Positions 44,460 to 53,434 of a DNA stretch of 64,000 nucleotides are shown piece after piece. Under the pieces are notes generated by a model. That model was not told the origin of the DNA. It saw only the letters and a program-made list of their open reading frames with translations, and ran no database searches. Source of the DNA: Hippea sp. KM1 (lineage in GTDB: Bacteria > Campylobacterota_A > Desulfurellia > Desulfurellales > Hippeaceae); assembly GCF_000526195.1 (NCBI RefSeq), contig NZ_JAFP01000001.1, positions 470,001 through 534,000 on the forward strand, written 5' to 3'. The translations under genes and the position numbers were made by a program. How positions within the stretch are numbered: position 1 is the stretch's first letter; each line of letters opens with the position of its first letter.

Positions 44460-44763
44460 TATTGTTATCATAGGCTTCCCGTTTACCAATATGAATAACG
44501 CCGTTATGCGGCCTGCCATGGTGCTTGTTGATATAGGGGATGAGGATGTCATAGTCTGCAAGATTACATCGCAGAAAAGGGATATTGAGACCGACCTTTA
44601 CATAAGCAATTGGCAAAAGAAGGGGCTTCTGAGGGAAAGCTATGTTAGACTATCCAAGATAGCTACCCTGAATAGAAAGGATATAAAGAAGAAGATGAGC
44701 CGTTTAGACGACAGGGATATAAAAAACGCCAAACAGATATTGAAGAAGCTATTTGAACTGTGA
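44437..44763 (+). CDS. PemK/MazF-family toxin (endoribonuclease)
   Basis: A 108-residue PemK/MazF-type protein: YSFGDIVIIGFPFTN followed by MRPAMVLVDI, the family's GDIV...PFT...RPA(L/M)VL core with the arginine and a later threonine/serine (KITSQKR) that form the RNase site, and SYVRLSKIATLN near the C-terminus. Such toxins cut mRNA at short sequences. It is coupled to the 71-residue protein upstream, which should neutralise it. It lies between menG and prfB. Confidence 0.85.
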   Translation: MTRYSFGDIVIIGFPFTNMNNAVMRPAMVLVDIGDEDVIVCKITSQKRDIETDLYISNWQKKGLLRESYVRLSKIATLNRKDIKKKMSRLDDRDIKNAKQILKKLFEL

Positions 44764-44776
44764 GGAGGTGCGCAAG

Positions 44777-45857
44777 ATGAAAGATGAGATCGTTCAGCTT
44801 GCCGATAAAATAAACAAGATAAAGGAGTATCTTTGACCCTCCAAAGAGGGAAGAGGAGTTAAAAGAGATACAGAAGCAACTTGAGGATAGCTCTGTCTGG
44901 AATAACTATGAGCTTCTGCAGAGCCTAAAGAGAAAGCAGAGTTCCATAGAACAGAAGCTAAAGATGATAAAGGAATTAGAAGACGATGTTAATACGCTAT
45001 TGGAGTTGAGTGATTTTATTGAGGATGATGAGGAATACAAAAGGGAGTTGGAGAACAACCTAAAGGATTTGAAGGAGAGGGTTGAAAAGGCAGAAACCGA
45101 AACCTTCTTAAGCGGTGAGCATGATTTTAGCAATGCTATAGTAACGATACATTCAGGTGCAGGCGGAACCGAATCGTGCGATTGGGTTTCTATGTTGTTC
45201 AGGATGTATTCTATGTGGTGTGATAATAACGGCTATGAGATAGAGATAATGGATCTGCAGCCGGGCGATGAGGCGGGCTATAAATCCATCACCTTTCTTG
45301 TGAATGGTGAGAAGGCTTATGGATATTTGAAGAACGAAAACGGTGTCCACAGGCTTGTCAGGATTTCGCCGTTTGATGCCAACAAGCGCAGGCACACCAG
45401 CTTTGCCTCTGTTTCTGTTCTGCCTGAGATAGAAGACGATACGGAGATAGAGATAGACCCAAAGGATTTGAAGATAGATACATTCAGGGCATCGGGGGCT
45501 GGCGGTCAGCATGTTAATAAGACCGATTCTGCCATCAGGATAACTCACATACCCACGGGCATTGTGGTAAGCTGTCAGAATGAGAGGAGTCAGCATAAAA
45601 ACAAGGCGTTTGCCTTGAAAATTCTTAAGGCTAAGCTATATCAATTAGAACAGGAGAAGAAGAAAAAAGAGCTTGAAAGGTTGGAGGGTGAAAAGAAAAA
45701 GATAGAGTGGGGCAGTCAAATACGCTCCTATGTTTTGCATCCGTATAAGATGGTCAAGGATCACAGAACAGGCGTTGAAAAAAAGGATGTTGCCGCTTTG
45801 GCGGTTTTAAACGGAGAAATAGATGAGTTTATAAGGGAGGCGTTGAAGAGGTTATGA
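44777..45857 (+). CDS. prfB: Peptide chain release factor 2 (programmed +1 frameshift)
   Basis: RF2, read as 44777-44833 joined to 44835-45857 (359 residues). The first 19 codons (MKDEIVQLADKINKIKEYL) end at CTT followed by TGA; slipping one base gives GAC and continues DPPKREEELK. The protein has the peptide-anticodon region SPF..., the SPF-type loop (ISPFDANKRRHTSFAS) and the catalytic GGQ in RASGAGGQHVNKTDSA. RF2 terminates at TGA/TAA and its own TGA autoregulates it. AGGAGGTG precedes the ATG. It overlaps lysS by four bases. Confidence 0.96.
44824..44837 (+). promoter_or_regulatory. prfB recoding site (CTTTGAC with upstream SD-like GGAG)
   Basis: GGAG (44824-44827) lies three bases before CTT TGA C (44831-44837). 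This is the standard prfB arrangement: an internal Shine-Dalgarno-like element pulls the ribosome, CTT slips to TTT, and TGA is bypassed when RF2 is low. Confidence 0.95.
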
Positions 45858-47365
45858 GTGATAAGGTTAATATTCAAGAGGCTGAGAATAAGCTTATAGC
45901 AAGAAGGATAGAAAAGCTGAATCAACTAAAGGAAGAAGGCATTGATCCGTATTTTAACGGGTTTGAGCCCGACAGCTTTGCTTCTGATCTGCACGATGAG
46001 TTTGACGATAAGGATAAGGATGAGCTTGAAGGGCTGAATAAGCAGGTTAGGGTTGCAGGCAGGATCATGGCTTACCGCAGCTTTGGTAAGGCCGGCTTCT
46101 TAAAGCTTAAGGATTTCACAGGCATCATACAGGTTTATGCCGAGAAGAAGAGCCTATCTGAGGATGACTTTAAGCTTTACAAAAAGCTCGATATAGGAGA
46201 CATCATAGGCGTTGAGGGTGTGCTATTTAAGACAAAAACCGGCGAATTGACGGTTAAGGCACAAAAGATCGTTATGCTTACAAAATCCCTAAGGCCACTG
46301 CCAGAGAAGTGGCACGGTCTGAAGGATAAAGAGCTTAGATACAGGCAGAGATATTTGGATCTTATAGTAAATGATCAGACGAAGCAGACCGTAATAAAGC
46401 GGGCTAAGATCATAAGCGCCATCAGGGAATTTATGATAAAGAACAGGTTTATTGAGGTTGAGACCCCTATGCTGCACAAACTCGTTACAGGTGCAGCGGC
46501 AAAACCGTTTATAACGCACCTCAATGCCCTCGATATGACGCTATATCTTAGGATTGCACCGGAGCTTTACCTCAAGAGGCTGGTTGTCGGTGGCCTTGAG
46601 CGCATATTCGAGATAAACAGGAACTTCAGGAACGAGGGTATGGATCTAAAGCACAATCCAGAGTTTACAATGATGGAGTTTTATATTGCATACAAGGATT
46701 ACAACTTCTTGATGGATTTCACAGAGGAGTTGTTTGAACATGTCTTAAACAGCCTGGGTATAGAGGATAAAAAGGTGGAGTTTGATGGCAACACGATAGA
46801 CTTCTCTCGCCCCTGGAGGAGACTCGATTTTTATGAGGGTCTTAAAGAGATAGCCGGTGTGGGCGATGATATATTAAACGACAAGAAAAAGGCATTGGAG
46901 TATGCGCTGAAGCTTGAAAAGAAGGTGGATGAGAGCTTTAGCCATGAAAAGATATTGGCTGAGATATTCGATGCCCTTGTTGAGCCTAAACTCATAAACC
47001 CGACATTTGTTGTTGGATACCCCGTGGCGATAAGTCCGCTTGCAAAGAGAAACAGGGATAATCCGAATATTACCGATAGGTTTGAGCTTTATATAGGTGC
47101 GATGGAGATAGCAAATGCCTTTAGTGAGCTGAACGATCCGTTTGACCAGAGGGAGAGGTTTTTGAATCAGCTTGAGGAGAGAAAGAGGGGTGATGAGGAG
47201 GCCTCTATGTATGATGAGGATTACATCAGGGCGCTTGAGTATGGATTGCCTCCAACAGCGGGTGAGGGCATAGGCATAGATAGGCTTGTTATGCTCCTGA
47301 CGGGCAATAGCTCGATAAGGGATGTTATACTCTTTCCGCTGATGAGGGATAAGAAAGAGGATTGA
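45854..47365 (+). CDS. lysS: Lysyl-tRNA synthetase (class II)
   Basis: A 503-residue class II LysRS. It has an N-terminal OB-fold anticodon domain (~60-150, VRVAGRIMAYRSFGKAGFLKL), motif 1 around IEVETPMLHKLVTGAAAKPF, motif 2 FEINRNFRNEGMDLKHNPEF, and motif 3 GEGIGIDRLVMLLTG near the C-terminus. It charges tRNA-Lys. It is coupled to prfB (ATGA overlap), a common gene pair. Its stop codon abuts that of the convergent trkH. Confidence 0.97.
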   Translation: MSDKVNIQEAENKLIARRIEKLNQLKEEGIDPYFNGFEPDSFASDLHDEFDDKDKDELEGLNKQVRVAGRIMAYRSFGKAGFLKLKDFTGIIQVYAEKKSLSEDDFKLYKKLDIGDIIGVEGVLFKTKTGELTVKAQKIVMLTKSLRPLPEKWHGLKDKELRYRQRYLDLIVNDQTKQTVIKRAKIISAIREFMIKNRFIEVETPMLHKLVTGAAAKPFITHLNALDMTLYLRIAPELYLKRLVVGGLERIFEINRNFRNEGMDLKHNPEFTMMEFYIAYKDYNFLMDFTEELFEHVLNSLGIEDKKVEFDGNTIDFSRPWRRLDFYEGLKEIAGVGDDILNDKKKALEYALKLEKKVDESFSHEKILAEIFDALVEPKLINPTFVVGYPVAISPLAKRNRDNPNITDRFELYIGAMEIANAFSELNDPFDQRERFLNQLEERKRGDEEASMYDEDYIRALEYGLPPTAGEGIGIDRLVMLLTGNSSIRDVILFPLMRDKKED

Positions 47366-48802
47366 TCACTTCTTCCAGAATGCCGGGGTGAACAAAACAA
47401 AAACGGTATATATCTCCAACCTGCCAGATAGCATTGCAAAACTCAGAACCCACTTGGCCGGGCTTGGCAACCAGGCATAGTTATCGGTTGGGCCAATGCC
47501 ACCAAAGCCCGGGCCAATATTACCCAATGTTGCAGCCGAGGCTGAAAGAGAGGTTAGAAGATCAACGCCAAATACCGAAACCAATAAGGCGACAACAAAG
47601 AATGTGGCTATGTATAAGAAAAAGAATCCGGCTATTGAATAGACTATGTTTTTCCTGATTGTTTGACCGTTTATGGTTAGACTGAATACACCCTTTGGAT
47701 GGATGTTGTATTTTAGCTCGTTTACTGCCTGTTTTAGGAGCGTGTAAATCCTTATAACTTTAATGCTTCCACCCGTTGAGCCTGCACATCCGCCAATGAA
47801 CATCAAAATGAACAGTATGACTTTAGAGAGCGAGTGCCACTTCTCATAGTCGGCTGTGGCATAACCGGTTGTTGTTATGATTGATACAACCTGAAAGGCA
47901 CTAAACCTTAAGGAGTTTAAGAAATCTTTGTATGTAGCCAGATTATCTAAGCTGACCAGGAGTATTGCTATAATAACTATAGCCGAATAGGCCAAAAACT
48001 CCTCATCCTTTAAAGAAGAAAACCTGCCGGTTATGACCTTGAAGTGTATGGAGAAGTTTGCTCCAGCTATGAACATAAACAGGGTTATGACCCAATCTAT
48101 ATAAGCGGAGTGAAAATAGGCAACAGAGCTGTTTTTGGGTGAGAAGCCGCCTGTGGCCATTGTGCCAAATGTGTGGGTTAGTGCATCAAAAAGATCCATG
48201 CCGCCGATGAGAAGAAGGATTGTCTCTATGCCGCTAAGCAATATGTATGCAAACCAGAGGTATTTGGCTGTTTCTGTTATGCGTGGCGAGATCTTCTCCA
48301 CACTTGGGCCTGGGGCTTCGGCCTTTATGAGTTTTATTCCTCCAATGCCCAGCATGGGCAGTATGGCAACGGCTAAAACGACTATACCCATTCCGCCAAG
48401 CCAGTGCGTCAAGGAGCGCCAGAATAGAAGGGATTTGGGCATGGCTTCGATATCTTTTAGTATCGAGGCCCCGGTCGTTGTAAAGCCGGACATGGTTTCA
48501 AAGAATGCATCCGTAAAGCTTAGATTGCCTATGATTACATAGGGGATGCTCCCAAATATAGACACCACAACCCAGCTTAATACGACCAGTATAAAGCCCT
48601 CTTTTCTTGATAGACTCCTGGGTGGGTTTCTTGTTAGAACAAATCCAAACAGCCCAACGGACACATTAAGCAGTATGGTAATGATAAACCCGGTGCTTGC
48701 GCCGTCTTTGTAATAAAACGAGAAAGCCAAAGGCACAATTAGAAAAAGAGCGGTGATAATCAACAGTATGCTTATGAATCTGCCAATGAGCTTAAGTTTC
48801 AT
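47366..48802 (-). CDS. trkH: Trk-type potassium uptake membrane protein TrkH
   Basis: A 478-residue K+ channel-like transporter with ~10-12 membrane helices. The pore loops contain the TTTGAS (FETMSGFTTTGASIL), GTMATGGFS, TTTGYATADY and GNIGPGFGGIG selectivity-filter glycines of the four-repeat TrkH family. It works with TrkA, encoded one base upstream in the same operon. It takes up potassium across the inner membrane. Confidence 0.95.
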   Translation of the reverse strand: MKLKLIGRFISILLIITALFLIVPLAFSFYYKDGASTGFIITILLNVSVGLFGFVLTRNPPRSLSRKEGFILVVLSWVVVSIFGSIPYVIIGNLSFTDAFFETMSGFTTTGASILKDIEAMPKSLLFWRSLTHWLGGMGIVVLAVAILPMLGIGGIKLIKAEAPGPSVEKISPRITETAKYLWFAYILLSGIETILLLIGGMDLFDALTHTFGTMATGGFSPKNSSVAYFHSAYIDWVITLFMFIAGANFSIHFKVITGRFSSLKDEEFLAYSAIVIIAILLVSLDNLATYKDFLNSLRFSAFQVVSIITTTGYATADYEKWHSLSKVILFILMFIGGCAGSTGGSIKVIRIYTLLKQAVNELKYNIHPKGVFSLTINGQTIRKNIVYSIAGFFFLYIATFFVVALLVSVFGVDLLTSLSASAATLGNIGPGFGGIGPTDNYAWLPSPAKWVLSFAMLSGRLEIYTVFVLFTPAFWKK

Positions 48803-50137
48803 CTATATTATCTGTTCTATCTGCGGAATATGCTCCTTCTTGGTAAATATAACAGCCCTGTCATTCTCCTTAATTACGAAGCTTCCGTCTGGTATGATGT
48901 TTTTGTTTTGCCTGTTTATTGCCACTATCAGGCTGCCCTTGGGCAGGTCGAGATCCTTCAATGCCCTGTTTTTTATCCTTGAGTTGGGAGAGACGATGAA
49001 TTCAAGCGCCTCAGCCTCGCCACCAAATATCGAATAGACCCCCACAATCTTGCCTTTCCTTATAAATCGTAAGATGCTGTTTACCGTGGCAAGCTTCGGG
49101 CTTATTACTATGTCTATGTTGAGTTTGTTGGACATGGCTATGTAATTTGCCTTATCGGCCAATGCTATCGATCGCTTGACCCCGAGGTTTTTTGCATATA
49201 TGGCCGATAGCAGGTTTACCTCCTCATTATCCGTTGCGGTTATAACCACATCGAATTCCCCTATGTTTTCCTCTTCAAACAGTTCTGCATCGTCTGCATC
49301 ACCGTGGATTACCGTGGCTTTTTTACAGATGCTTGCCACCTTCTTGCACCGTTCATAATCCTTATCTATCAATTTTATGTTTCTTTTTCTGCCAGAAAGC
49401 CCCTTGGCTATGGTTAAGCCTATGTTGCCCGCACCGAATATGGCTATATCCCTTATTCTGATTTTGGTTTTGCCTGCAAGTTCAACTATGTCGTTTATCG
49501 TGTCGCTTTTTGCCACAACATAGAGATAATCCCCTTCCTTTACCCTATCAAAACCGCTGGGTATTATAAGCTGACCTTCTTCCCTCTTTATGGCCGATAT
49601 TATGAAGTTTCTGTTGATTTTGGCCTTGATCTCTGAGATGGTTTTGTTTCTGAAGGGTGATTCCTCGTCAATGTGTATGCCCCTCATCTGTATGTCTATG
49701 TCGAATGTTATAACATCGGTCGATGCACCTAAGTTTACCGTGTTGATAATGGTTTTTGCCGCCTCAATCTCTGGATTTATGACAAAATCTATGCCTATGT
49801 TTTTGAATGATGAGAAGCTCTGGGTGTATTGAATGTTCCTGAGCCTGACTATTTTCTTCTCTATATTGAAGTTGTTGGCTGCCACAAAGCAGGAAACCAT
49901 GTTGACCTCATCCGAATCGGTGACGGCTATGAACATGTCTGCTTTGTCGCAGCCTGCTTCTTTTAACACATTGACATCGGTTGCCTCACCTTGAACGACA
50001 AGGCAATCCAACCTCTCACTGGCAAAGTTGGCCTTATCAACATCCTTTTCTATGATGGATACATCCTTTTTCTCCTCGCTTAAATGCTTTGCTATGTGGA
50101 AACCAACCCCACCAGCACCGGCTATTACTATGTTCAT
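48803..50137 (-). CDS. trkA: Trk potassium uptake regulatory subunit TrkA
   Basis: A 444-residue protein with two RCK units: N-terminal NAD-binding MNIVIAGAGGVGFHIAKHL, then TrkA-C, and a second IAIFGAGNIGLTIAKGL followed by another TrkA-C (~370-444). It gates TrkH in response to NAD(H)/ATP. The gene precedes trkH directly and overlaps fbp by one base. Confidence 0.95.
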   Translation of the reverse strand: MNIVIAGAGGVGFHIAKHLSEEKKDVSIIEKDVDKANFASERLDCLVVQGEATDVNVLKEAGCDKADMFIAVTDSDEVNMVSCFVAANNFNIEKKIVRLRNIQYTQSFSSFKNIGIDFVINPEIEAAKTIINTVNLGASTDVITFDIDIQMRGIHIDEESPFRNKTISEIKAKINRNFIISAIKREEGQLIIPSGFDRVKEGDYLYVVAKSDTINDIVELAGKTKIRIRDIAIFGAGNIGLTIAKGLSGRKRNIKLIDKDYERCKKVASICKKATVIHGDADDAELFEEENIGEFDVVITATDNEEVNLLSAIYAKNLGVKRSIALADKANYIAMSNKLNIDIVISPKLATVNSILRFIRKGKIVGVYSIFGGEAEALEFIVSPNSRIKNRALKDLDLPKGSLIVAINRQNKNIIPDGSFVIKENDRAVIFTKKEHIPQIEQII

Positions 50138-51123
50138 TAGCCGTATTTTTCCTTAAACTCTAAATACTTTTCGACCTCGTATTTTGAGCCGATGATCAAT
50201 GGCACCCTTTGATGCAGGCTCTGGGGTTTAATGTCTAAGATTCTCTGTTTGCCGTCTGTTGCCATTCCGCCTGCGTTTTCTATGATAAAGGCCATTGGGT
50301 TTGCCTCATAAACCAGCCTGAGTTTGCCGTTTTTGTTCTTTGAGTCCTCAGGATATAAAAATACACCGCCCTTTAGGAGGTTTCTGTGAAAATCGGCAAC
50401 GAGTGAGCCTATCCATCTGAGCGTGTATTGCCTGTCTGGGTGTTGCTTTATGAAGTTTACATACTCTTGAATGCCCTTTGGCCATCTAAAGTAGTTCGAT
50501 TCGTTGATGCTGTAAATCTTGCCGTATTCGGGTATCTTTATATTTGGGTGTGAAAGCAGAAACTCACCTATACTTGGGTCAAGTGTAAAGCCGTTTACGC
50601 CCTGTCCGGTTGTATAGACAAACATAGTGCTTGAACCGTAAATAACATAGCCTGAACAGACGAGGTTCTTACCGCACTGAAGCAGCGATTTTTCACAGTC
50701 CTCATCCTCTAAGCGCTTATATATACCGAATATTGTACCTATGCTTACATTTACATCGATATTGCTTGAGCCATCAAGCGGATCAAAGACAACGGCGTAT
50801 TTGCCCTCCAGGCTCTTATCGCTGACAGGCAGCATCTCCTCTATCTCCTCAGATGCCATTGCGCAAACCTTACCCGTTGGGTCTAAGGCCTTTACCATCT
50901 GCTCGTTTGAATATACATCCAATTTCTGTTGCGTCTCACCGTGCACATTTTTGCTTTCAATACTGCCCAGGATATTCACCAGGCCGGCCTTGTTTACCTC
51001 TCTTGAGATTATTTTAGCGGCAAAGGCAATCTGCTCCAAAATCAGGGTAAAGTCACCAACGGCTTCGGGGTATTTTCTCTGCTCCTCCAAGATAAATCTG
51101 CTTAAGCTTACAGCCTCAGACAT
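50137..51123 (-). CDS. fbp: Fructose-1,6-bisphosphatase class 1
   Basis: About 328 residues. The class 1 core has the metal-binding motif YAVVFDPLDGSSNIDVNVSI, ASEEIEEM, and KGGVFLYPEDSKNKNGKLRL plus LVYEANPMAFIIENAGG. It hydrolyses fructose 1,6-bisphosphate in gluconeogenesis. ATG at 51123 (MSEAVSLSR) is chosen because AAGGAGG lies five bases upstream; the open frame extends 13 codons further without a ribosome-binding site. First gene of fbp-trkA-trkH. Confidence 0.95.
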   Translation of the reverse strand: MSEAVSLSRFILEEQRKYPEAVGDFTLILEQIAFAAKIISREVNKAGLVNILGSIESKNVHGETQQKLDVYSNEQMVKALDPTGKVCAMASEEIEEMLPVSDKSLEGKYAVVFDPLDGSSNIDVNVSIGTIFGIYKRLEDEDCEKSLLQCGKNLVCSGYVIYGSSTMFVYTTGQGVNGFTLDPSIGEFLLSHPNIKIPEYGKIYSINESNYFRWPKGIQEYVNFIKQHPDRQYTLRWIGSLVADFHRNLLKGGVFLYPEDSKNKNGKLRLVYEANPMAFIIENAGGMATDGKQRILDIKPQSLHQRVPLIIGSKYEVEKYLEFKEKYG

Positions 51124-51142
51124 ACCTCGCCTCCTTAAGAGT

Positions 51143-51171
51143 TTGTCCTTAAATGTTATCAAAGGTTATAT
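51143..51171 (+). promoter_or_regulatory. Candidate sigma-70 promoter of the 6S-like RNA
   Basis: TTGTCC (51143-51148), 17-base spacer, TTATAT (51166-51171). The predicted start is near 51178-51180, about a dozen bases before the closing stem of the RNA. Confidence 0.45.
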
Positions 51172-51191
51172 GGCAATACAAATAAAAAAAG

Positions 51192-51322
51192 GAGTGTGGG
51201 CCTCTCTTGCGAAGCGGGTCTTAATTTGAGCGGACACATTGGAGGGCAAAAAGAGAGGAAATTGAAGAGATGTGCGAACCCTTGCGGGTTCTTCTTGCAG
51301 GAAGGCTACCACCCCCACACTC
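51192..51322 (+). ncRNA. ssrS: Candidate 6S RNA (ssrS)
   Basis: A GC-rich island in AT-rich intergenic DNA. The ends GAGTGTGGG (51192-51200) and CCCACACTC (51314-51322) are perfectly complementary, forming a closing stem. Just inside is TTGCGAAGCGGG, close to the TTCGCAAGCGGG of E. coli 6S RNA. On the 3' side GAACCC-TTGC-GGGTTC forms a hairpin like the GAACC-AAG-GGTTC hairpin of E. coli 6S, and CACAT/ATGTG could close the apical arm. At ~131 bases it is shorter than the usual 180, so I rate it as probable only. 6S RNA binds the sigma-70 holoenzyme. Confidence 0.5.
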
Positions 51323-51563
51323 GGCAGGTAAGTTTAATAAAAAGAACACAGAAGTCAAGTAAAATCGTCAAAAAAATTGCAAAAAAATTTTCTTTTTTTA
51401 CCCAAAGCCCATAATCGCATATTTTTTGATATAAAAAATTTTACTTTTTTTCTCGGTTTTCTGAATATGGTTAAAGGAATTTCAATATACAGGAACAAAA
51501 AAGGGCAAAATGAAATTATCCAGTTGGCTTGAAAAAAGGGTATGCTTTTGATAGTTTTTACCT
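51323..51563. other. AT-rich intergenic region
   Basis: About 240 bases between the 6S-like RNA and the permease gene, with many A and T runs and no open frame of note. It presumably holds the promoter of the following operon, but I see no unambiguous -35/-10 pair. Confidence 0.4.
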
Positions 51564-52349
51564 GTGAAAAGGGATGCTTTGTTCTGGTTGTCTTTATCTT
51601 ATATAGGACTTGTGGTGATCCTTGCCGTATTTGCCTCTCATATTGCTCCGTATAGCCCCTATGAGATAGACCCGAACAACATACTTAAGCCCCCTAACAT
51701 ACACCATCTGTTCGGCACGGATAGGCTTGGCAGGGATGTGTTCTCAAGGGTGGTTTACGCTTCAAGGATATCGATGGAGGTCTCCTTTATCGCCGTTGGT
51801 ATTTCAACATCGATAGGTGTGATTTACGGAGCTGTAAGCGGTTATTTTGGCGGCTGGGTGGATGCTTTAATGATGCGATTTGTGGATGTTATGCTTACAT
51901 TCCCCGTTTTCTTTTTGATATTGGCTGTGGTGGTGGTTCTTGGGCCGAGTATATTCAATGTTATGGTTGTTATAGGCCTGACCGGCTGGATGGGTATAGC
52001 CAGGATAGTAAGGGCTGAAAGTTTAAAGATAAGGGAGTTGGGCTATGTGCAGGCGGCTAAACTGTTAAACAAAAGCGATATATACATACTCTTTAGGCAT
52101 ATAATACCAAACTGTTTATCGCCTGTTGTTGTCTATGCGACGCTGGGTGTGGGTTCTGCCATACTTGCAGAATCGGCTTTGAGTTTCTTGGGTTTAGGTG
52201 TGCAGCCGCCGACTGCAAGCTGGGGAAGTATTCTGTCTGAGGGTAAGGATGTAATAGAGGTTGCCTGGTGGATGAGTTTTTTCCCGGGCATGGTTATTTT
52301 TCTAACGGTTATCTCCTTCACCATTATAGGCGAGAAGCTTAAGAAGTAA
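51564..52349 (+). CDS. ABC transporter permease, DppC/OppC family
   Basis: A 261-residue permease with six predicted membrane helices: ~8-25, ~75-95, ~110-135, ~137-150, ~185-205 and ~235-255. LFGTDRLGRDVFSRVVYASR and SALSFLGLGVQPPTASWG are diagnostic of DppC/OppC. In complete systems it pairs with DppB, two ATPases and a binding protein to import peptides or nickel; none of these lies beside it. It begins with GTG and its stop overlaps the rodA start by one base. The partner genes may lie elsewhere. Confidence 0.9.
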   Translation: MKRDALFWLSLSYIGLVVILAVFASHIAPYSPYEIDPNNILKPPNIHHLFGTDRLGRDVFSRVVYASRISMEVSFIAVGISTSIGVIYGAVSGYFGGWVDALMMRFVDVMLTFPVFFLILAVVVVLGPSIFNVMVVIGLTGWMGIARIVRAESLKIRELGYVQAAKLLNKSDIYILFRHIIPNCLSPVVVYATLGVGSAILAESALSFLGLGVQPPTASWGSILSEGKDVIEVAWWMSFFPGMVIFLTVISFTIIGEKLKK

Positions 52350-53434
52350 TGTTTCAGATAGACAGAAAGAAGTTAAAATACTTCGATTATTTTCTATTCT
52401 TTATTGTCATCGCTATTTCCGCTGTGGGCATAATCACCATTTCATCCACCACAAACGGGGTTCTATTTGCAAAAAGGCAGATTTTGTGGGTATCCATAGG
52501 CATAGTTGTGATGCTTATCAGTGCCAATCTGGATACAAGGCATATAAAGAGAAACGCCTGGTTGTTCTATCTGCTTGTTATGGCTATGTTGATCTTTGTG
52601 TTTGTTAAGGGTATCTTAAGCCACGGGGCGAGGCGGTGGATAGCCGTATCGTTTATACATATACAGCCGTCTGAGTTTGTTAAGATTGCGGTTATATTTA
52701 TGCTGGCGGCCTATTTTGATGAAAATCCGAAGACTCAGCCGTATTCTATAAAAGAGCTTGCCTATCCCTTGGGAGTTGTTCTTTTGCCCGTTTTGCTTAT
52801 AATTAAGCAGCCGGATTTGGGCACTGCCATAGCGGTGTTTGTTATTGCCTTGAGCATGATTTTGGCAAGCGGTGTTAATAGGTCTTTGGTGTTGAAGGGT
52901 ATATTGGTTGCTTTGGTGTTTATGCCCTTTGCATGGAGTAAGCTTAAACCGTATCAGAAGGATAGAATTATGGGCTTTTTGGATCCATACAGTGCTCCGA
53001 CCACCTATGGATACAACACCATACAATCGGAGATTGCCGTGGGTTCTGGTGGTCTTTGGGGTAAGGGGTTGCATAACGCCACACAGACCCAGTTGAGCTT
53101 TCTGCCAGAAAGCCACACCGATTTCATATTCTCTGTGTTCTCAGAGCAGTGGGGATTTGTTGGCTGCATGGTTATCTTGGGGCTTTACTTTGTTTTGCTT
53201 TACAGGGCGTTTTCCATTGCAAGGGCTGCGGATAATGACTTTGATAGATTGGTTTGTGTGGGTATAATTACATATTTGTGGATCTCGGTGGTTTTCAACA
53301 TAGGCATGACACTTGGTCTTTTGCCTGTTGTGGGTATACCGTTGGTGTTTTTTAGTTATGGTGGCAGTTCAACATTAACGGCGTTCTTTTCTGTGGGTGT
53401 TTTACTATCCGTTGCATTGAGGAGTAAGGTATGA
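52349..53434 (+). CDS. rodA: RodA peptidoglycan glycosyltransferase (SEDS family)
   Basis: A 361-residue SEDS protein with ten membrane helices. Diagnostic stretches are GARRWIAVSFIHIQPSEFVK, PDLGTAIAVF, GLWGKGLHNATQTQLSFLPE and SHTDFIFSVFSEQWGFVG, and GIPLVFFSYGGSSTL near the C-terminus. It polymerises lipid II for cell elongation. RodA rather than FtsW is indicated by the short length and HTDFIF..EQWGF pattern. It is coupled at both ends to the permease and RNase G genes. Confidence 0.92.
   Translation: MFQIDRKKLKYFDYFLFFIVIAISAVGIITISSTTNGVLFAKRQILWVSIGIVVMLISANLDTRHIKRNAWLFYLLVMAMLIFVFVKGILSHGARRWIAVSFIHIQPSEFVKIAVIFMLAAYFDENPKTQPYSIKELAYPLGVVLLPVLLIIKQPDLGTAIAVFVIALSMILASGVNRSLVLKGILVALVFMPFAWSKLKPYQKDRIMGFLDPYSAPTTYGYNTIQSEIAVGSGGLWGKGLHNATQTQLSFLPESHTDFIFSVFSEQWGFVGCMVILGLYFVLLYRAFSIARAADNDFDRLVCVGIITYLWISVVFNIGMTLGLLPVVGIPLVFFSYGGSSTLTAFFSVGVLLSVALRSKV

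Noticed and set aside
51241-51320. Signal recognition particle RNA in the fbp upstream region.
   Set aside because: GGAAGG is present, but the conserved GGTCAGG...GGAAGCAGC core of SRP RNA is absent; the features fit 6S RNA better.
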